NCBI GenBank assembly: GCA_023653785.1
Contig: JAMKCH010010243.1
Coordinates: forward strand, 62,001 to 126,000
Origin: Ophioderma brevispina
Taxonomy: Eukaryota; Echinodermata; Ophiuroidea; Amphilepidida; Ophiodermatidae
Direction of reading: 5' to 3'
Length of the DNA: 64,000 nt
The translations under genes were made by a program, and so were the position numbers. Positions 47,340-58,639 of the stretch are shown here, piece after piece. A model generated the notes under the pieces. It searched no databases, was not told the origin of the DNA, and saw only the letters and a list, made by a program, of their open reading frames with translations. Each line of letters opens with the position of its first letter. Positions within the stretch are counted from its first letter, which is position 1.

Positions 47340-47800
47340 TTAAATAAGGTTTTGTCCCTGTAAGCGGGGGTGACGGATTTACCTCACACTCGTAGCAATC
47401 GCCTTACTAACTCCTTCCACTTCGCCCATTCAATGCATCCTCAACCTAACCACCCATACTACCTCTCCTCCTCTACTTGATTCTTCCATGTCCTCTATGG
47501 TAGTCCCCCTCCTCAACGTGCCCAAACTTCAAACTCAAAAGCCCATCTTAAAACATGCTTGTCATTCTTCCTCAGCACGTGCCTTATACCATAGGAAACA
47601 TTCGCCAAACCGGTCGACCGCTTCTTCCAAACCAAACCATCGGCATCAATTCTCAGTCTTCTTCCTATCAATCAATTTTACCACACATCAATCTCATATT
47701 GCTCTCTCTGTTCTCAAAATTCCCATCTAATTTCGCTCGAAACTACCATTTTTACCTCTTCAAAGGAAATCTTTCCCATGTTAAAACTCTCCCATTTCCC
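47340..47800 (-). pseudogene. LINE 3' fragment
   Basis: On the minus strand: coding relic related to the 15545 LINE (MDRKK-like, then RHVLRKND-like and a WKKQVEEE-like basic/acidic end, in several frames), then GAGGTAAATCC, CCCCCGC and GGGACAAAACC as 3' UTR. The plus frames at 47488-47803 are shadows. It lies in the intron between exons A and B, next to the large DIRS-like element. Confidence 0.7.
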
Positions 47801-49027
47801 TAAACTTACCTCCTACTCTGAGCTGTAACAGCTGCCTTCACATGCACCACCCCATTAACCCTGTCCCCCAGGTATGTGAACTTTTCCACCTGTTCCACCA
47901 ATATCCCTCTAGCTCTTTTCTCTCGCATCTTCCACACACATAATCTCTTGCCATTTCCCACCATTTTCACACAACTCTGAATTTGCTTTTATCCTTTCCC
48001 ATATATGCACATGGGTTTACCCATCTATTAGTATATAGTATAACTAAAGCTGGTGAGAGTCCATATTTGAGTGCTTTCACATTGCAAAACACGTTCAAGT
48101 TCATTTACAGTGGTGAAACAGCTTCAAAATAGGTCAGAGTTTAAGAGTCCCATTGTGGGGATGGCATAAAACTTTTTAAATATCCATGTTTGTGGTCAAC
48201 ATCCTGCAAAGATTATTCCCTTCCAGAGGTCATTATCACCCTAAGTTATGATTGATACCAATCCTCCTTACCTTGATATCTCATTCTCCCTTTCTAGACT
48301 TCCTATTACTGCCTCTATAATCACTGCTCTCCTCGTATAATCCTCATCGGATGTAATTTAAACTATCAGGTCTCCTCTCCTTTCTATTGTTTCTCATGTC
48401 TTTGGGTCTGTCTTTCTTGGCAGATTAATTTTTGCTGGTCTCTGGCTCTATGCGACTCTCTTGCTTTGTGCAGCCTTTGCTTGGAGCGGATGGTTTGGTC
48501 GAACACACTGAAAAAAGGAACCAAAACACTACCATTTTTAGCTCCAGTAATTCTTTGCTAAACCCCTTTAAGTAATGTTTCTATTACATTAATCATTTTA
48601 CTGGTTTCAAAATACACCAATGCCTCTTTATGATTGTCACAGCATTTTCATGGCGGCATGAGGGTATTGAATTTGAGTTCTACAAGAGTTACTGGTGACT
48701 GGGGGTTTTTGGGAGTCTTAAAAACTCCATTTGTCTTGAGCTTGGCTTCTAGGTGAAATAAAAATTGGAATGGAAATAACTTGACCACTGCATAGTAAAC
48801 CTAATGTAGTACTTTATGGTGTTTTTAAATCATGTAACTAATTTACACTACTTAGGTGGTGGTATGTGTACATAAATCAAACCAATTTAAGTATAGTGCT
48901 GCACACAATCAAAGGAATGCAAGTTATATAATTACTTCAATTTGTTCGTTCAATGACCCCTAGATAACCTGTGACTCCTTGAAGCACATTTAGGATTATT
49001 CTGATGGTTGAAACTAGTCTACAAACC
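47801..49027. other. Intronic DNA, nothing recognised
   Basis: C/T-rich at 47800-48500, otherwise AT-rich. No exon found. Confidence 0.4.
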
Positions 49028-49240
49028 CATTATGTTTGATAAATCATATAACTGAGGACTGATGATTTCTTTCCAAGTTGAATGAAAACATTATGCATTT
49101 CCCTTTGGAGAAGTGGACTTCCCCAAAATACCTAACACCCCCATAAGAAAATTGGTCCAACCCAGTTGTGACTCCAGGTCACACCCAGATGACATTTGCT
49201 CTTCTCTTATTCGTTTTTTTGGCCCTGAGCCCCGACGGAC
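49028..49240. repeat. Left inverted terminal repeat of DIRS-like element
   Basis: ATATGCATTTCC-like, GGAGAAGTGGACTTCCCC, AAAATACCTAACACCCCCAT, TGACTCCAGGTCACACC and ACGGACGC pair with 55908-56122 in reverse orientation. Confidence 0.85.
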
Positions 49241-49261
49241 GCAGAAATATTAATGTTGGGG

Positions 49262-49412
49262 GGCGGGCCCTGGAAGAGGGAGGTCAACATTGGAAAGGAA
49301 ATCAGGCCTCAGCTAGTTATATGATTTATAAAACATAATGTGTTTTTGATAAATCATTACACTGAGCTGATTCCTTTCTACCAAGTTGACTAAAACATAT
49401 GCATTAACCCCG
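49262..49412. repeat. Internal copy of the terminus (ICR-like)
   Basis: TATAAAACATAATGTGTTTT, TGATAAATCATTACACTGAG, CTACCAAGTTGAC and ATATGCATTAACC repeat the outer terminal sequence at 49028-49110 in direct orientation. Same relation as 31115-31263 of the other copy. Confidence 0.75.
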
Positions 49413-49563
49413 TGAAATGATTATTTTCATCAAAACCAGACTAGCACCTAGCAAGTCTGAGGAGGACACCATGTTCGAAGAGCGGGGTCATAGGATTGCA
49501 GCCAAAGGTTGCACTAAAAAAACGCCAGAGCACAAAAACACACGGAATCTAGATTCATAAAAG

Positions 49564-52500
49564 TCAGGAAGCCAATAAATCACCTATACAGTGGAGTACA
49601 CCACGGGTGAGTAATAGGACCTTAGACTTTATAATGTGTTTTAAAAGACCTGGCCAAAGTTTTTGGAGAGCCAGACCGAGACATCCCGTAGAGAAAAACC
49701 AGCCTAAGGAATAAGCGAGAGGAAGAGCTCTGAAGGAGACTTGTAGTGCGACGTAGGCCTTGGACAAAGGGCCAGAAGCACCCGCGGCAACGGCTGAGAA
49801 ACAAGCTTCACATCCTTGCAAACACGAGATCCGAGAGGGAGCCAGAGAATCGCAAGGCGGGCCCCCGCGTAAAAGAACGCGGGGCAACAGAAGCCTAACC
49901 CAAACAAACAGAGGGCGGCCCCCTAGAGAGAGGGTCGCGATCCGATCCACAGATGAACCAACGGGAGAGGTCCCGTGTGGGATAAAGGTTGAGAGACTGA
50001 AGGAAGGCTAAAGGAAAGGCCCCAGCGCCGATGAAGGGCTGAGAGATAAGTCCGCCCCTGACCCGGAGAAGAACCTACAAGGAGAAGGAAATCTCCGATC
50101 TAATTCAGCCGGGAAGGGGACCGAAAGAGTATAAGGCGAGGACTAAGTGACCCGCACCCAAGGGATACTTGGGGGCTTCGCAGAGACTCGCCATAACTCA
50201 GATCCCATAGTTAACAGCTTGCGGGGTCAGAACGATGCCTTACAGGAGTCAAAGAAACGAGCCAACGTCACCGCAGTCACAAAAACCAAACACCTTGACT
50301 GTGGGAGGCTGAGATAGTCGACGAAAAATCCAGACAACGGACGATCGTAGACAGCTAACAAAAGCTCAGATAAGCGAAAAAATCCCACGCAGCTGTCACA
50401 GCCAGTGAGAGACGGGACGATTCAGGGCCTCGCCTCGGAGGTAAACAGAACAACCGAGAAAGAACGAGCAAGACCTCCCGCATACCGGGATCCGCGGCGC
50501 CAAGAACCGGCACCGAAGAGCAGTCCCGGCTAGGTTAATAATAAAACTAGCACTCCCCCGTGGCCATAGTCAATCCCAGCCCTAAAGGTAGCAAAGTGTG
50601 GCGAACCACGATAAGTCTGCCAGAGGTGAAAAACAGAGTTTATCTCCACAGAAACCACAAGTCTAGCCCCGAAGGCGACCTTGGGCCGATAGCCCTGCTT
50701 ACTGCTCGGGGAAGCCCTAGCAGAAGCCTAACCATGGGCGACTGCAATCAGAGAGCAGGTGACAAAGTCGTATAAGAACTAATGATCCTAGCACCTGGAA
50801 ACTTCGACCGACTACAAATCGGTAATCGAGGGGGGCAAACAAATAGCCGCGATCGTCACCAGCTACGGGCGAAGAATGTGCCACAGAAAGTCCCTGTAGG
50901 CAGCACCGTGGCTTCGACACTATTCCCTGAGGAGAGAAAAGTGAAAGAGAGCCACCAACTATTTGCTAAAACCCGAACGTCGAGATACCGTAAGGATCAC
51001 CAGAGCTTCGGAAGAGGAGTAACCAACTCGTCACCCAAACTCAACTCGAGACGTCAGGCGGGAAGAATGGCTCACAACACGGGTTTACGCCCCAGAGACA
51101 CTTCCACGGCGGGAGCGAGAGCTCCCAACCAACGATCATCCAGGTCAATAGACTCAATGACCGAACTAGAAGAGGGGATAAACTCCCAGTCGGAAGTGGG
51201 TAGACCACCATGTCAATGGTCTCCTAGATCTAAAGACAGATCCAAAAGATCGACCGAACGTGCCCCCAAGGCCCCGAGGGTACCAAGGGAAGCATGGAAA
51301 GTCCAGTTCGCAAGGCCAGCGGGGAAACAACACCCATGCCACTCCCAAACAACTGAGACAGTCGCGCGTTAATGGAGTCATAGAACCCCCCAAACAAGGG
51401 AATACCCCCTCGCAGGGATTCCCAGCGAGGCAGCAAGTTGGTAACAAAGGCGTTTCAAAGAAAACCCATAGTGAAGAGATCGAACAACTGGAGCCTGAAG
51501 ACCGCTGGGGGGGAACGGATCCCCCCAAGACGACCACGACGAAATCGGAAGCAAGCACCCCGGGCCTAAATCCCAGTAATCGCGCTAGGCCCGGACGGCC
51601 CCAACGCTAGGGAGGTGCCTGACGAGCCCCAACGCTAAGCCCGGAACAAGCTCCAACGCTAAGCCCGTACAACGAGCCCCAACGAGGGCAACACGATCGA
51701 CCAAGCCAAGTCCCCAGAGTGAGGACGCAGAACTTCAGATCAACCCCCGGATCCTAAGGAATGTTTCGAGAACTTGTTCAAAGGCAAGCCCCTATCTCCC
51801 CAAACAACGGCTAAGTGACCCCGGTCAATACACCGACAACAGTGGGCATGTGTCGGCAATGAAAGAAGTCGAATGACCTCAAGGGCTAGCCCCAAGGGGC
51901 CAGAAGTAAGGCCTTGGAGCACAGGTAATGTTAGGCAAATATACCAAACCACCACACAGCGCCCAGGACAAACCTTAGCCCAGAGGGTGCGAGGGCATCC
52001 ACCTGGTGGGAGCCAAGCCCCAAATAGGGAACCTCGAGCATCCCATCGTCAAAACTGATTACCAAAGCCCAGACCGGCCTAGCATGCTGGCTCCATAGGG
52101 GCACCAGCCGGCATATAAACCAAGGTCTCGCTGCCCGCACAAGAGTGAGTACGGAGGGCAATGAAAAACAGCAAGCCGCGATGTTCAGGTTCCGTACGGG
52201 GGTGTAAGGCCCAAGGGGTAAGGACATAAAGCCCCTACTCCAGGCCTAGGCCGGCCCATTGAAGCCCCTGAAGGGCCACGTTAGACCGCACAGCGGCACA
52301 GGCCCAGGCCTCAAAAACCCCGAAGGTGGCCAAGGTAACACACCAGCAGCAATCATCAGCTAGTGGCCAGATGCCAGTCAAAGCTCGGCTAGCCCGACAA
52401 GGGTCCAGCTAAGATGCATGGAAAGAACCCCGGCATCTACCGGCCCCAATGGGGATGAAGGTCGTAAGGCCATTAGCAAAGCTTAGGCGATTAAACCAGG

Positions 52501-52800
52501 CCAAGGTCAAAGACGCCAAGCTAACGCCACAGACCTCCCGAGAGAAGTCGGGCTAAAGACCTAAGACCCCGTCGCCACTCACTAGATACCCTGTGTCTTG
52601 CCCGGGCCCAGGGGAACAGAGACAACTCAGACAGCAACTGTCACTAGGGGCCCGGGCGTCGGCAAAGCACATGCTAGGCCCAGGGGGCCTATCCCAGAGA
52701 GTGGATGGCGAACGAAATCTGACCTCGATTACCAAATCCAATATTCCCCAAGTGAAAGACAGCGGACTAGGCTAGTGTAGCAGGTGAGGAGCCGTAACAA
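49564..52800 (-). pseudogene. DIRS-like gag/RT/RNase H/recombinase relic
   Basis: Minus strand, many frame changes, so each assignment rests on short motifs. In order: a possible gag finger with APSDSCCLSCLCSPGP near 52660; RT thumb-like HLAVVWGDRGLPLNKFSK near 51790; RNase H preamble LTWWSTHFRLGVYPL near 51210, equivalent to LSWLSS...GISFP in the 31-34 kb relic; a degraded D-W-GA segment near 51150; and a recombinase C-terminal-like LAYSLGWFFSTGCLGLALQK followed by a THYKV segment near 49720-49630. Spacing from the RNase H preamble to the 3' end (1.6 kb) is close to that in the other relic (1.9 kb). The long plus-strand frame at 50782-51372 is an antisense shadow. An alternative reading as another YR-retroelement such as Ngaro cannot be excluded. 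Confidence 0.5.
51590..51690. repeat. Short tandem repeat GAGCCCCAACGCTAAGCCCG
   Basis: About four diverged ~30-bp units (CCCCAACGCTA..., GAGCCCCAACGCTAAGCCCG, CTCCAACGCTAAGCCCG, GAGCCCCAACGAGG) inside the DIRS-like relic. Confidence 0.8.
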
Positions 52801-55480
52801 AAGCGAGAGGGCGGGCCTAAAAGGTAATCAGTAACCGCGATGCAAGTGGGTGCGCCTGAGGTGACAAAGCCTGGAGGGGGGAGCGCGTAGGACTGGCAGG
52901 AGGAAGCCGATTAAGCCGTCAAGTCCACTCGATAGAGAGAGTGGTGTGAGGCCAAAATTGTCACACAGACAAGCAGAGGGCCTGGGTCTACACGCTAAAA
53001 AAACCATACGACGAAAAGCGTGGAATCGAACAGCGGAGGTGACATGCTAGTACATACGGTTTGCCAAAAAGGCGCACCAGTATCAAACGGGCCCTTCGAA
53101 GGCAAATCTCCTATCTCTAATTGCTAGGATTTAGACTAACATTTGCATAGCAAGCCCGGCACTAAAAGCGTCCTCCGGCTGCGACTCCCAACACCTAAAT
53201 CAAGACCCACGTGCGTGGTGCGGGTAAGATCGTGGTGCGCAGGCCTACCCGCTCCTCAGCCCCTGCGCCAGTGTCCGCAGCCACCCCGAGCTTCGAAGGA
53301 AGCCCGAGCAGAGAAAGCACCCCCGCGGAGCGCCGGGGCAGTGTTGCACAAAGGCTAAGGTCTGGGCCCCGATGTAGCTGCAAGCTATAGCCTTGCAGGC
53401 TGCGGCCCCACGCTCCAGGCCGAGGTGGGCTAGACCCGCCACAGGCAGGGCAGCAGCACCCTACACACCCACCAACGAGGGGGGGGACACCTGCTCAGAA
53501 GCTTAGAGAAATTCGGTAATCGCGGTAACCCCGGACTACCACAAGTCGGAGTGTTTCACATCCCTAAAAGCACAGCAACATGCCAGCCCGATAAAGGGGT
53601 GAAGCCACCTAGGCTAGGCCGACCCCCGCGGGGGAGCCCTACCATAGCAGACTTGGATAGACCTGAGAGAACCGCCGGGACCTACGGCATCCCCGAGAGG
53701 ATGCTCGAGAGCCAAGTCAGCGCGACATCCCCGCAAGGAGACAGGTCGCTGCGCCGAGAGATGAACGTCAACACCAGTCGAAGCGGACAAACAACGCCCG
53801 GCAGCAGCCCCCGTAAGAGGGGAACCATCGCAGTGGTTAAGAGTCCGAACATCACGGCCAACGCGGCGGATAAACAGCCACATGCAACGAGCCAATCACC
53901 TCTGAAGGTGAGACGCTATTAAAGGAAGCTGGGTTACTGCTGCTCCCGAAGGCTGGGAGAACAGCCCCTAGGAGTCCCGAAGCCACGAGCTCTACAACCC
54001 CGCTAAGAGAACTATAGCGACATAGGCTGCCCCAGGGCACGCCGCGCGCCCTGAGAGGGCATGCTGCAGCCTGCACTGAGCCTCCCCGTGGAGGCAATCC
54101 CCGAGGCTGCCCCACGGTGCCGCCGAGAACGGAACAACCCCGGGTGTGTGCCGGACACAATCAGAAAGAAAACCGTAGCGGGAACTAACGCTGGCCGAGC
54201 CGCATATTAACGCACACGGTACCCCGCGTAAGCGGTGGCCAACCTGGCGAATCGCCGCGCGCGCTCCGCCTCGCCTTGAATAGGCCTGGTGAAGCATGCA
54301 CCACGAGCCAGATTAACCCGCTTGTCTGTTCAGGTGCATGCGTGTGTGTGCCCTAAACGGCTGAATCCGGCAGCGGGAACTAGCGTCTGGACACGTCCGC
54401 ACCATAACCGCGACGGTCCCCCCAGCCCCCCGCGTAAGCGGGGACCATCCTGGCGAAGCGCTGCGCCCCCACGCTATCCCGAAGGCCGGGTGAAGCATGC
54501 AGCACGAGCTGAAGCAGGCCCCTAGCCAAGCGGGGAGCAGTGAACGTAACCGACACCCGCGGCGCCCTGTTACGGGGCGCTGAGAACCACCTCAGAGCTT
54601 TAACTAATCAGCCCCGAGGCCGGTACCACGGCATCGCGGTCGCAGAGTCCCCGAGGACCCCAAACCACGAGCGCCGTTGTCTGTACTGGCGATGGTATCG
54701 GCCCAATGATAAAAACCCTGCGTCATCATTGTCCAACTACATACCCTCTACCGGACTGACTGCCAGCCGCCCTAATCCCAAAGGGACAAGTGCATTGGAC
54801 AGACACGCTAGCCTGCACCGATAAAACAACGAGCTAAATCAGGCAAGCCAGCGCCGGCAGCGTGCTAGCCATGCAGCCCACCCGAGGGATCCGGCCGACT
54901 ATCAACTAAGAGCCACCTAGGGTCTGCCGCATACCGGGATGGCCGAAGACCGCAAAAAAATCCCCAAGGGAAAAAGGCAGAGCAGACCGCGCTAGACTGC
55001 ACCGGAGCAGCCCCGAGGGCGGAACCAGGCGAGCCAGCGGACGGTAGCGAGGTAGACGGCCGAACTCCCGAGAGAGAAAGCCCTACTAACACGCCATGGA
55101 ATTAGCCGAAGCTACAACATCTTTAGGTGCTCCCAAGCAGCGGGGCCGCCCTGGAAGAACGTCGGACCGGACCCGAACACCACCCCCCCTTTTTTTTCCT
55201 TAGCGAAACATAGACAGGGAAACTGTGTTCAGAATTGCGAACCTTGAAAACAAAAGGCCGACCGAAAGGAACTATCAACCAAACGAGCGACAGCGTAAGC
55301 GAGACCCGTATGAACGCACGGAGAAATAGGGTCGCGGGCGCGAGGTGGGAAGCGGCCAATGGCTCGCTTGTCGTCACGAAACGACGTATAAAACAAAGGC
55401 GTGCCGCGGTAAGACCCGCCCCGCCAACAGGAGACAAAGTAACCGTCGCGGTACCAAAAGTCCACACGGTAAGGATTTTC
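52801..55480. other. 5' GC-rich part of the DIRS-like element, unassigned
   Basis: 2.7 kb, T-poor on the plus strand, with no recognisable domain on either strand. Candidate frames (53551-53922 plus, 53992-54297 minus, 55235-55753 plus) are short, arginine- and proline-rich and not alike. It contains the ~200-bp tandem repeat at 54141-54540. It could be leader/gag of the element or an unrelated captured sequence. Confidence 0.45.
54141..54540. repeat. ~200-bp tandem repeat, two units
   Basis: GTGTGTGCC, GCGGGAACTA(A/G)CG, CCCCGCGTAAGCGG, CCTGGCGAA and GGTGAAGCATGCA(C/G)CACGAG follow in the same order at 54141-54340 and 54341-54540. Weaker traces occur upstream to 54000. Confidence 0.8.
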
Positions 55481-55907
55481 CCAAGCCCAGTTATTCACAT
55501 ATTTTATAAATATTACAACAAGCATAAGAATAAAATAATAGACACACACACCCAAATGAACTGGTTTTATGATATTAAACAAACTACAAGAAACAGAAAC
55601 AGGCTCACAAAGATCAAGGCATCAACGCACGCAAACACTTGCGCATGGCTGCCTTGTTTACCGTTTTTTTTTCCCGCCAAAAATCAACTTACCGTCAACA
55701 GCGCAAAAAAAGGATATATATATAGAAGAACTCTCCGACGGGCGAAAAAATAACAGCTATTTCCGACCAGGTCAAGTGATATTCCAATTAATATAATCCC
55801 GATATAAATCCAGTAATTGGTGTGGTATATATATAGGAGTATTCCGAATAAGAAGACCATCAGTCTGTAACAATAAAGTCTCAAATTTGGCTGCATTAGA
55901 ACAGAGC

Positions 55908-56122
55908 CGCGATGAACACACGTCCGTTCAGGTTGCTGCCAAACGTAAATAATAGAAGAGCCAAGTCATCTGGTGTTGACCTGGGGTCACTGGTTGGACC
56001 ATTTTTCTTATGGGGGTGTTAGGTATTTTGGGGCATTCCACTTCTCAAAAGGGAAATGCATATGTTCAGTCAACATTGGTATAAAGGAAATCAGCTCAGT
56101 GTAATGATTTGCATTATTTCTG
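55908..56122. repeat. Right inverted terminal repeat of DIRS-like element
   Basis: Reverse complement of 49028-49240 with small gaps: GACCTGGGGTCACTGG, ATGGGGGTGTTAGGTATTTT, GCATTCCACTTCTC, GGAAATGCATATG and AGCTCAGTGTAATGATTTGC. Confidence 0.85.
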
Positions 56123-56594
56123 TATAAACAGCATCAGCATGACATTTGACCCAATTTGTGACCACCTCGTATGTACTCCTACCTAAAAATTATTGACGCC
56201 ACATTTCATCAAAATCCATACCGCAACATAACACAGCTTTTATCTTGACACTCTCCCACAGACACAAAATACCACAACATTTAAAAGCGAGTCCAGTAAC
56301 TACTGAAAGTTACCACAGAATTACATAGTATGGTATTGGTATAAAGCCTTGTTAGGGGTATACATGTAGGAAAAGAACATTTCAAAGCAGAGAGCTGGCA
56401 TTTTTACCCTAAACACACACATACACACCTAGATAGACACACAGCATGAAAATGAATTGCTAAGTAGTACTTCCAGCTTTTGCCGGTAGTCCACAAACAA
56501 AATAACATCTCAAACAATTCAGACTCAATCCAGTAGAATAGGTGAAAGTATGGTAGATGTTTAAGTGTCACACTAAAGCAATGGCATCCCTTAC
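56123..56594. other. Intron between exon A and the DIRS-like element
   Basis: AT-rich, no other feature seen. Confidence 0.5.
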
Positions 56595-56770
56595 CTCGCA
56601 GAAGGTTAGCACGTTGTGTGGCTGGATCAAGTCTTTCTCTCAGTTCTTCTTGTACTGATGGGGTGGAGCCAGCATACATGTCCACAAACACACTCTCATC
56701 ACTCGCATCCGGTAACTGCCTCTTCTCTGCAGCCCGCCTCATGGAACGCTCACGTTTGATGACCCTGTCT
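56595..56770 (-). CDS. Exon of unidentified protein (exon A), most 5' found
   Basis: A minus-strand exon of 176 nt, entering in phase 2 and leaving in phase 1. Acceptor TCATTTGTGCAG|AGACAGG, donor CTGCGAG|GTAAGG, both good. It encodes 58 residues: a basic helix (DRVIKRERSMRRAAEKRQ), an acidic linker (PDASDESVFVDMY) and a second charged helix (QEELRERLDPATQRANLLR). The ATG in the open frame lies in the intron side, so this is not a start. The reading frame and composition argue strongly for real coding sequence. Its link to exons B-E is inferred from shared strand, order and style. At least one exon between A and B is missing from my list, possibly displaced or masked by the 7-kb insertion. 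Confidence 0.78.
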
Positions 56771-56981
56771 CTGCACAAATGACCAGAAATATTAACTCGG
56801 CTATTGATTTATATATCTAGCAATTTGACTTCTTTTACAAATATGCCTACTGACTTACACAGAGAACGCAAGCTCTAATGTACTTCTATCACATACGCAT
56901 GCAATTTAGATTTCATTACATTACGGTGATATTCCACATTGAGTCGAGTAGTTATTTAGCAAGAGATTGAATCATTGAATG

Positions 56982-57139
56982 CATATCCGTAACCATAGGC
57001 AAAGGATTTGAAGTACAATACTTGGTTCTCAGTGCAGTATCCGTAACCATATGCAAAGAATTTGAAGTACAAATATATACTTGGTTCTTTGTACAGTAGC
57101 CATATCCATATTCACATGCAAAGAATTTGAAGTAGAAAA
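56982..57139. repeat. ~55-bp tandem repeat, three units
   Basis: ATCCGTAACCAT(A/T)(G/T)GCAAAG(G/A)ATTTGAAGTA followed by CTTGGTTCT, three times with growing divergence. In the intron upstream of exon A. Confidence 0.9.
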
Positions 57140-57492
57140 TATACCCGGTGCATTTGTGCAATATATAGCTACATACATATTCCTATGGAAACACCTGTCT
57201 TTTCATCCTGAGGCACTCAATAGATACTGGTTAACAATAGATTTCAGACAACAGGTGCTGCTAATAGGAAACTGCCTTTTATGCATAAACATGAGTGACT
57301 TGCTATATCCATCAACAATAAAAATCTGCCATACTATGTCTGTTTGTATTACGGTGCAACATATTATTTATAAATGCCCAAATATTCAATCTCTTATTAA
57401 ATACCCTCACATGTGCTACATGTAAGATAATTAGGCGCTAATTATGTAGATTCTGAAAATGTCACTGTCAACAAGCATTATATAATCTTTCC

Positions 57493-57758
57493 CAGGGCCG
57501 TACGCAGGATTTTTTTACGGGGGGTGCGGGTCTTCGAAAAAGTGGACTTTTTTTGAAAAAATGGACCTAAACCCCTAAAATTATCCTTTTTTGGGACGTT
57601 TTGAACATGTCATCACCAAAAAGTGGACTTTTCATCATATTTCTCTAAATTTGGACCTTTTTATCAGAAAAATTGACAAAAAGTGGACCTTTATCCCCTT
57701 TTGTAGAATTTGGGGGGGTGACTGCACCCCCCACCCCCCCTTCCTGCGTACGGGCCTG
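57493..57758. mobile_element. hAT-type MITE with perfect 8-bp TSD
   Basis: 266 bp. Inverted ends CAGGGCCGTACGCAGGA and, from the right, CAGGCCCGTACGCAGGA. Flanked by ATCTTTCC at 57485-57492 and 57759-57766. Interior has AAAAAGTGGACTTTT-type repeats and G/C runs near both ends. Non-coding; the 57591-57800 frame is an artefact. Confidence 0.92.
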
Positions 57759-57766
57759 ATCTTTCC

Positions 57767-58639
57767 CTATGTTTTTGCAACACCTGTGCTGATTGGTTGA
57801 CATACTAGCTCCTCTTCATCAGTGTACATAAATCCCAGCCAATTACAATTAAGCTGCTAGGTGACTTTGGTATCCACAGATGTTTGCTGTGCAAGGGGTC
57901 TTCCATATATCAAATCATCATCCAATGTGTAACATCCAATCCTCTTCAAATTGGCTCAGATTTAATGTAAGGGTAATTTTGGCTAAAAAGCCTGAAATTT
58001 GAAGTGTCAGTTCCATTGGCCAATGGTCTTTGCATTATGACATGTCCTTTTTTTCGTGATTTCGGCCAAAATTGGCATATCTGGTGATTTTGAAATAACT
58101 GTATCACAGTATCTAAATAAAACATGATGCTGAGTGATCAATCAATATTTGTGTGGCACACAAAGGGAGAAACCAAGGCAACGGATCATGTTTGAGCAGT
58201 GCCAATAGGCAAAATCGGCATGGCTGCTATAATACAAAATTCATATAATACAATAGTAATGATCACCCCTTGTCAAGTTGTTGCTAATGTCCTTATAAAT
58301 CATCGACAGTGATTTGCAAAAAAGGCCAATTAGAAATAAAATATACATCTACAATTTGCTTACACATGTTGAGTAATTGCGCTAGTATCATCGCTGTCGT
58401 CACTGTTGTGGAACTACATAGTACATTTAAAATATGGAAGAATATCCCCTGAATTTTCTATCTCAGAAGTACTAATTATGAATTTTATGCAACTATTATT
58501 ATAAAAGACCTCAGGTTAAAGTGTGTGCCCTAGTTTACAAGTGAGGATAAATATGAAACAAGTTTTATTATTAGCTGTGAATATTTGCGAAGGCTTTTGA
58601 CAACGAGTGCATCAATGATGCAGTAACCCATCAATTGGG
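57767..58639. other. Intergenic or intronic, nothing recognised
   Basis: AT-rich, without exon-like frames. Confidence 0.4.

Larger units (their letters stand above)
49028..56122 (-). mobile_element. 7.1-kb DIRS-like retrotransposon with inverted terminal repeats
   Basis: Inverted terminal repeats of about 210 bp bound a GC-rich block (49600-55480) whose composition is quite unlike the AT-rich flanks. Next to the left repeat is a second, internal copy of terminal sequence (49262-49412), the DIRS hallmark. The same subterminal sequence adjoins the recognisable DIRS recombinase at 31115-31263. Coding sense is minus: a decayed gag-like finger, RT, RNase H and recombinase read towards the left end. 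The plus strand of the block is strikingly poor in T. It sits in the intron between exons A and B, in the same orientation as the host gene. All frames are broken, so it is inactive. Confidence 0.75.

Noticed and set aside
50782..51372. 196-codon plus-strand open frame, the longest on that strand in the GC-rich block
   Set aside because: It is antisense to the RT/RNase H relic. The T-poor plus strand makes stop codons rare there, so long frames are expected by chance.
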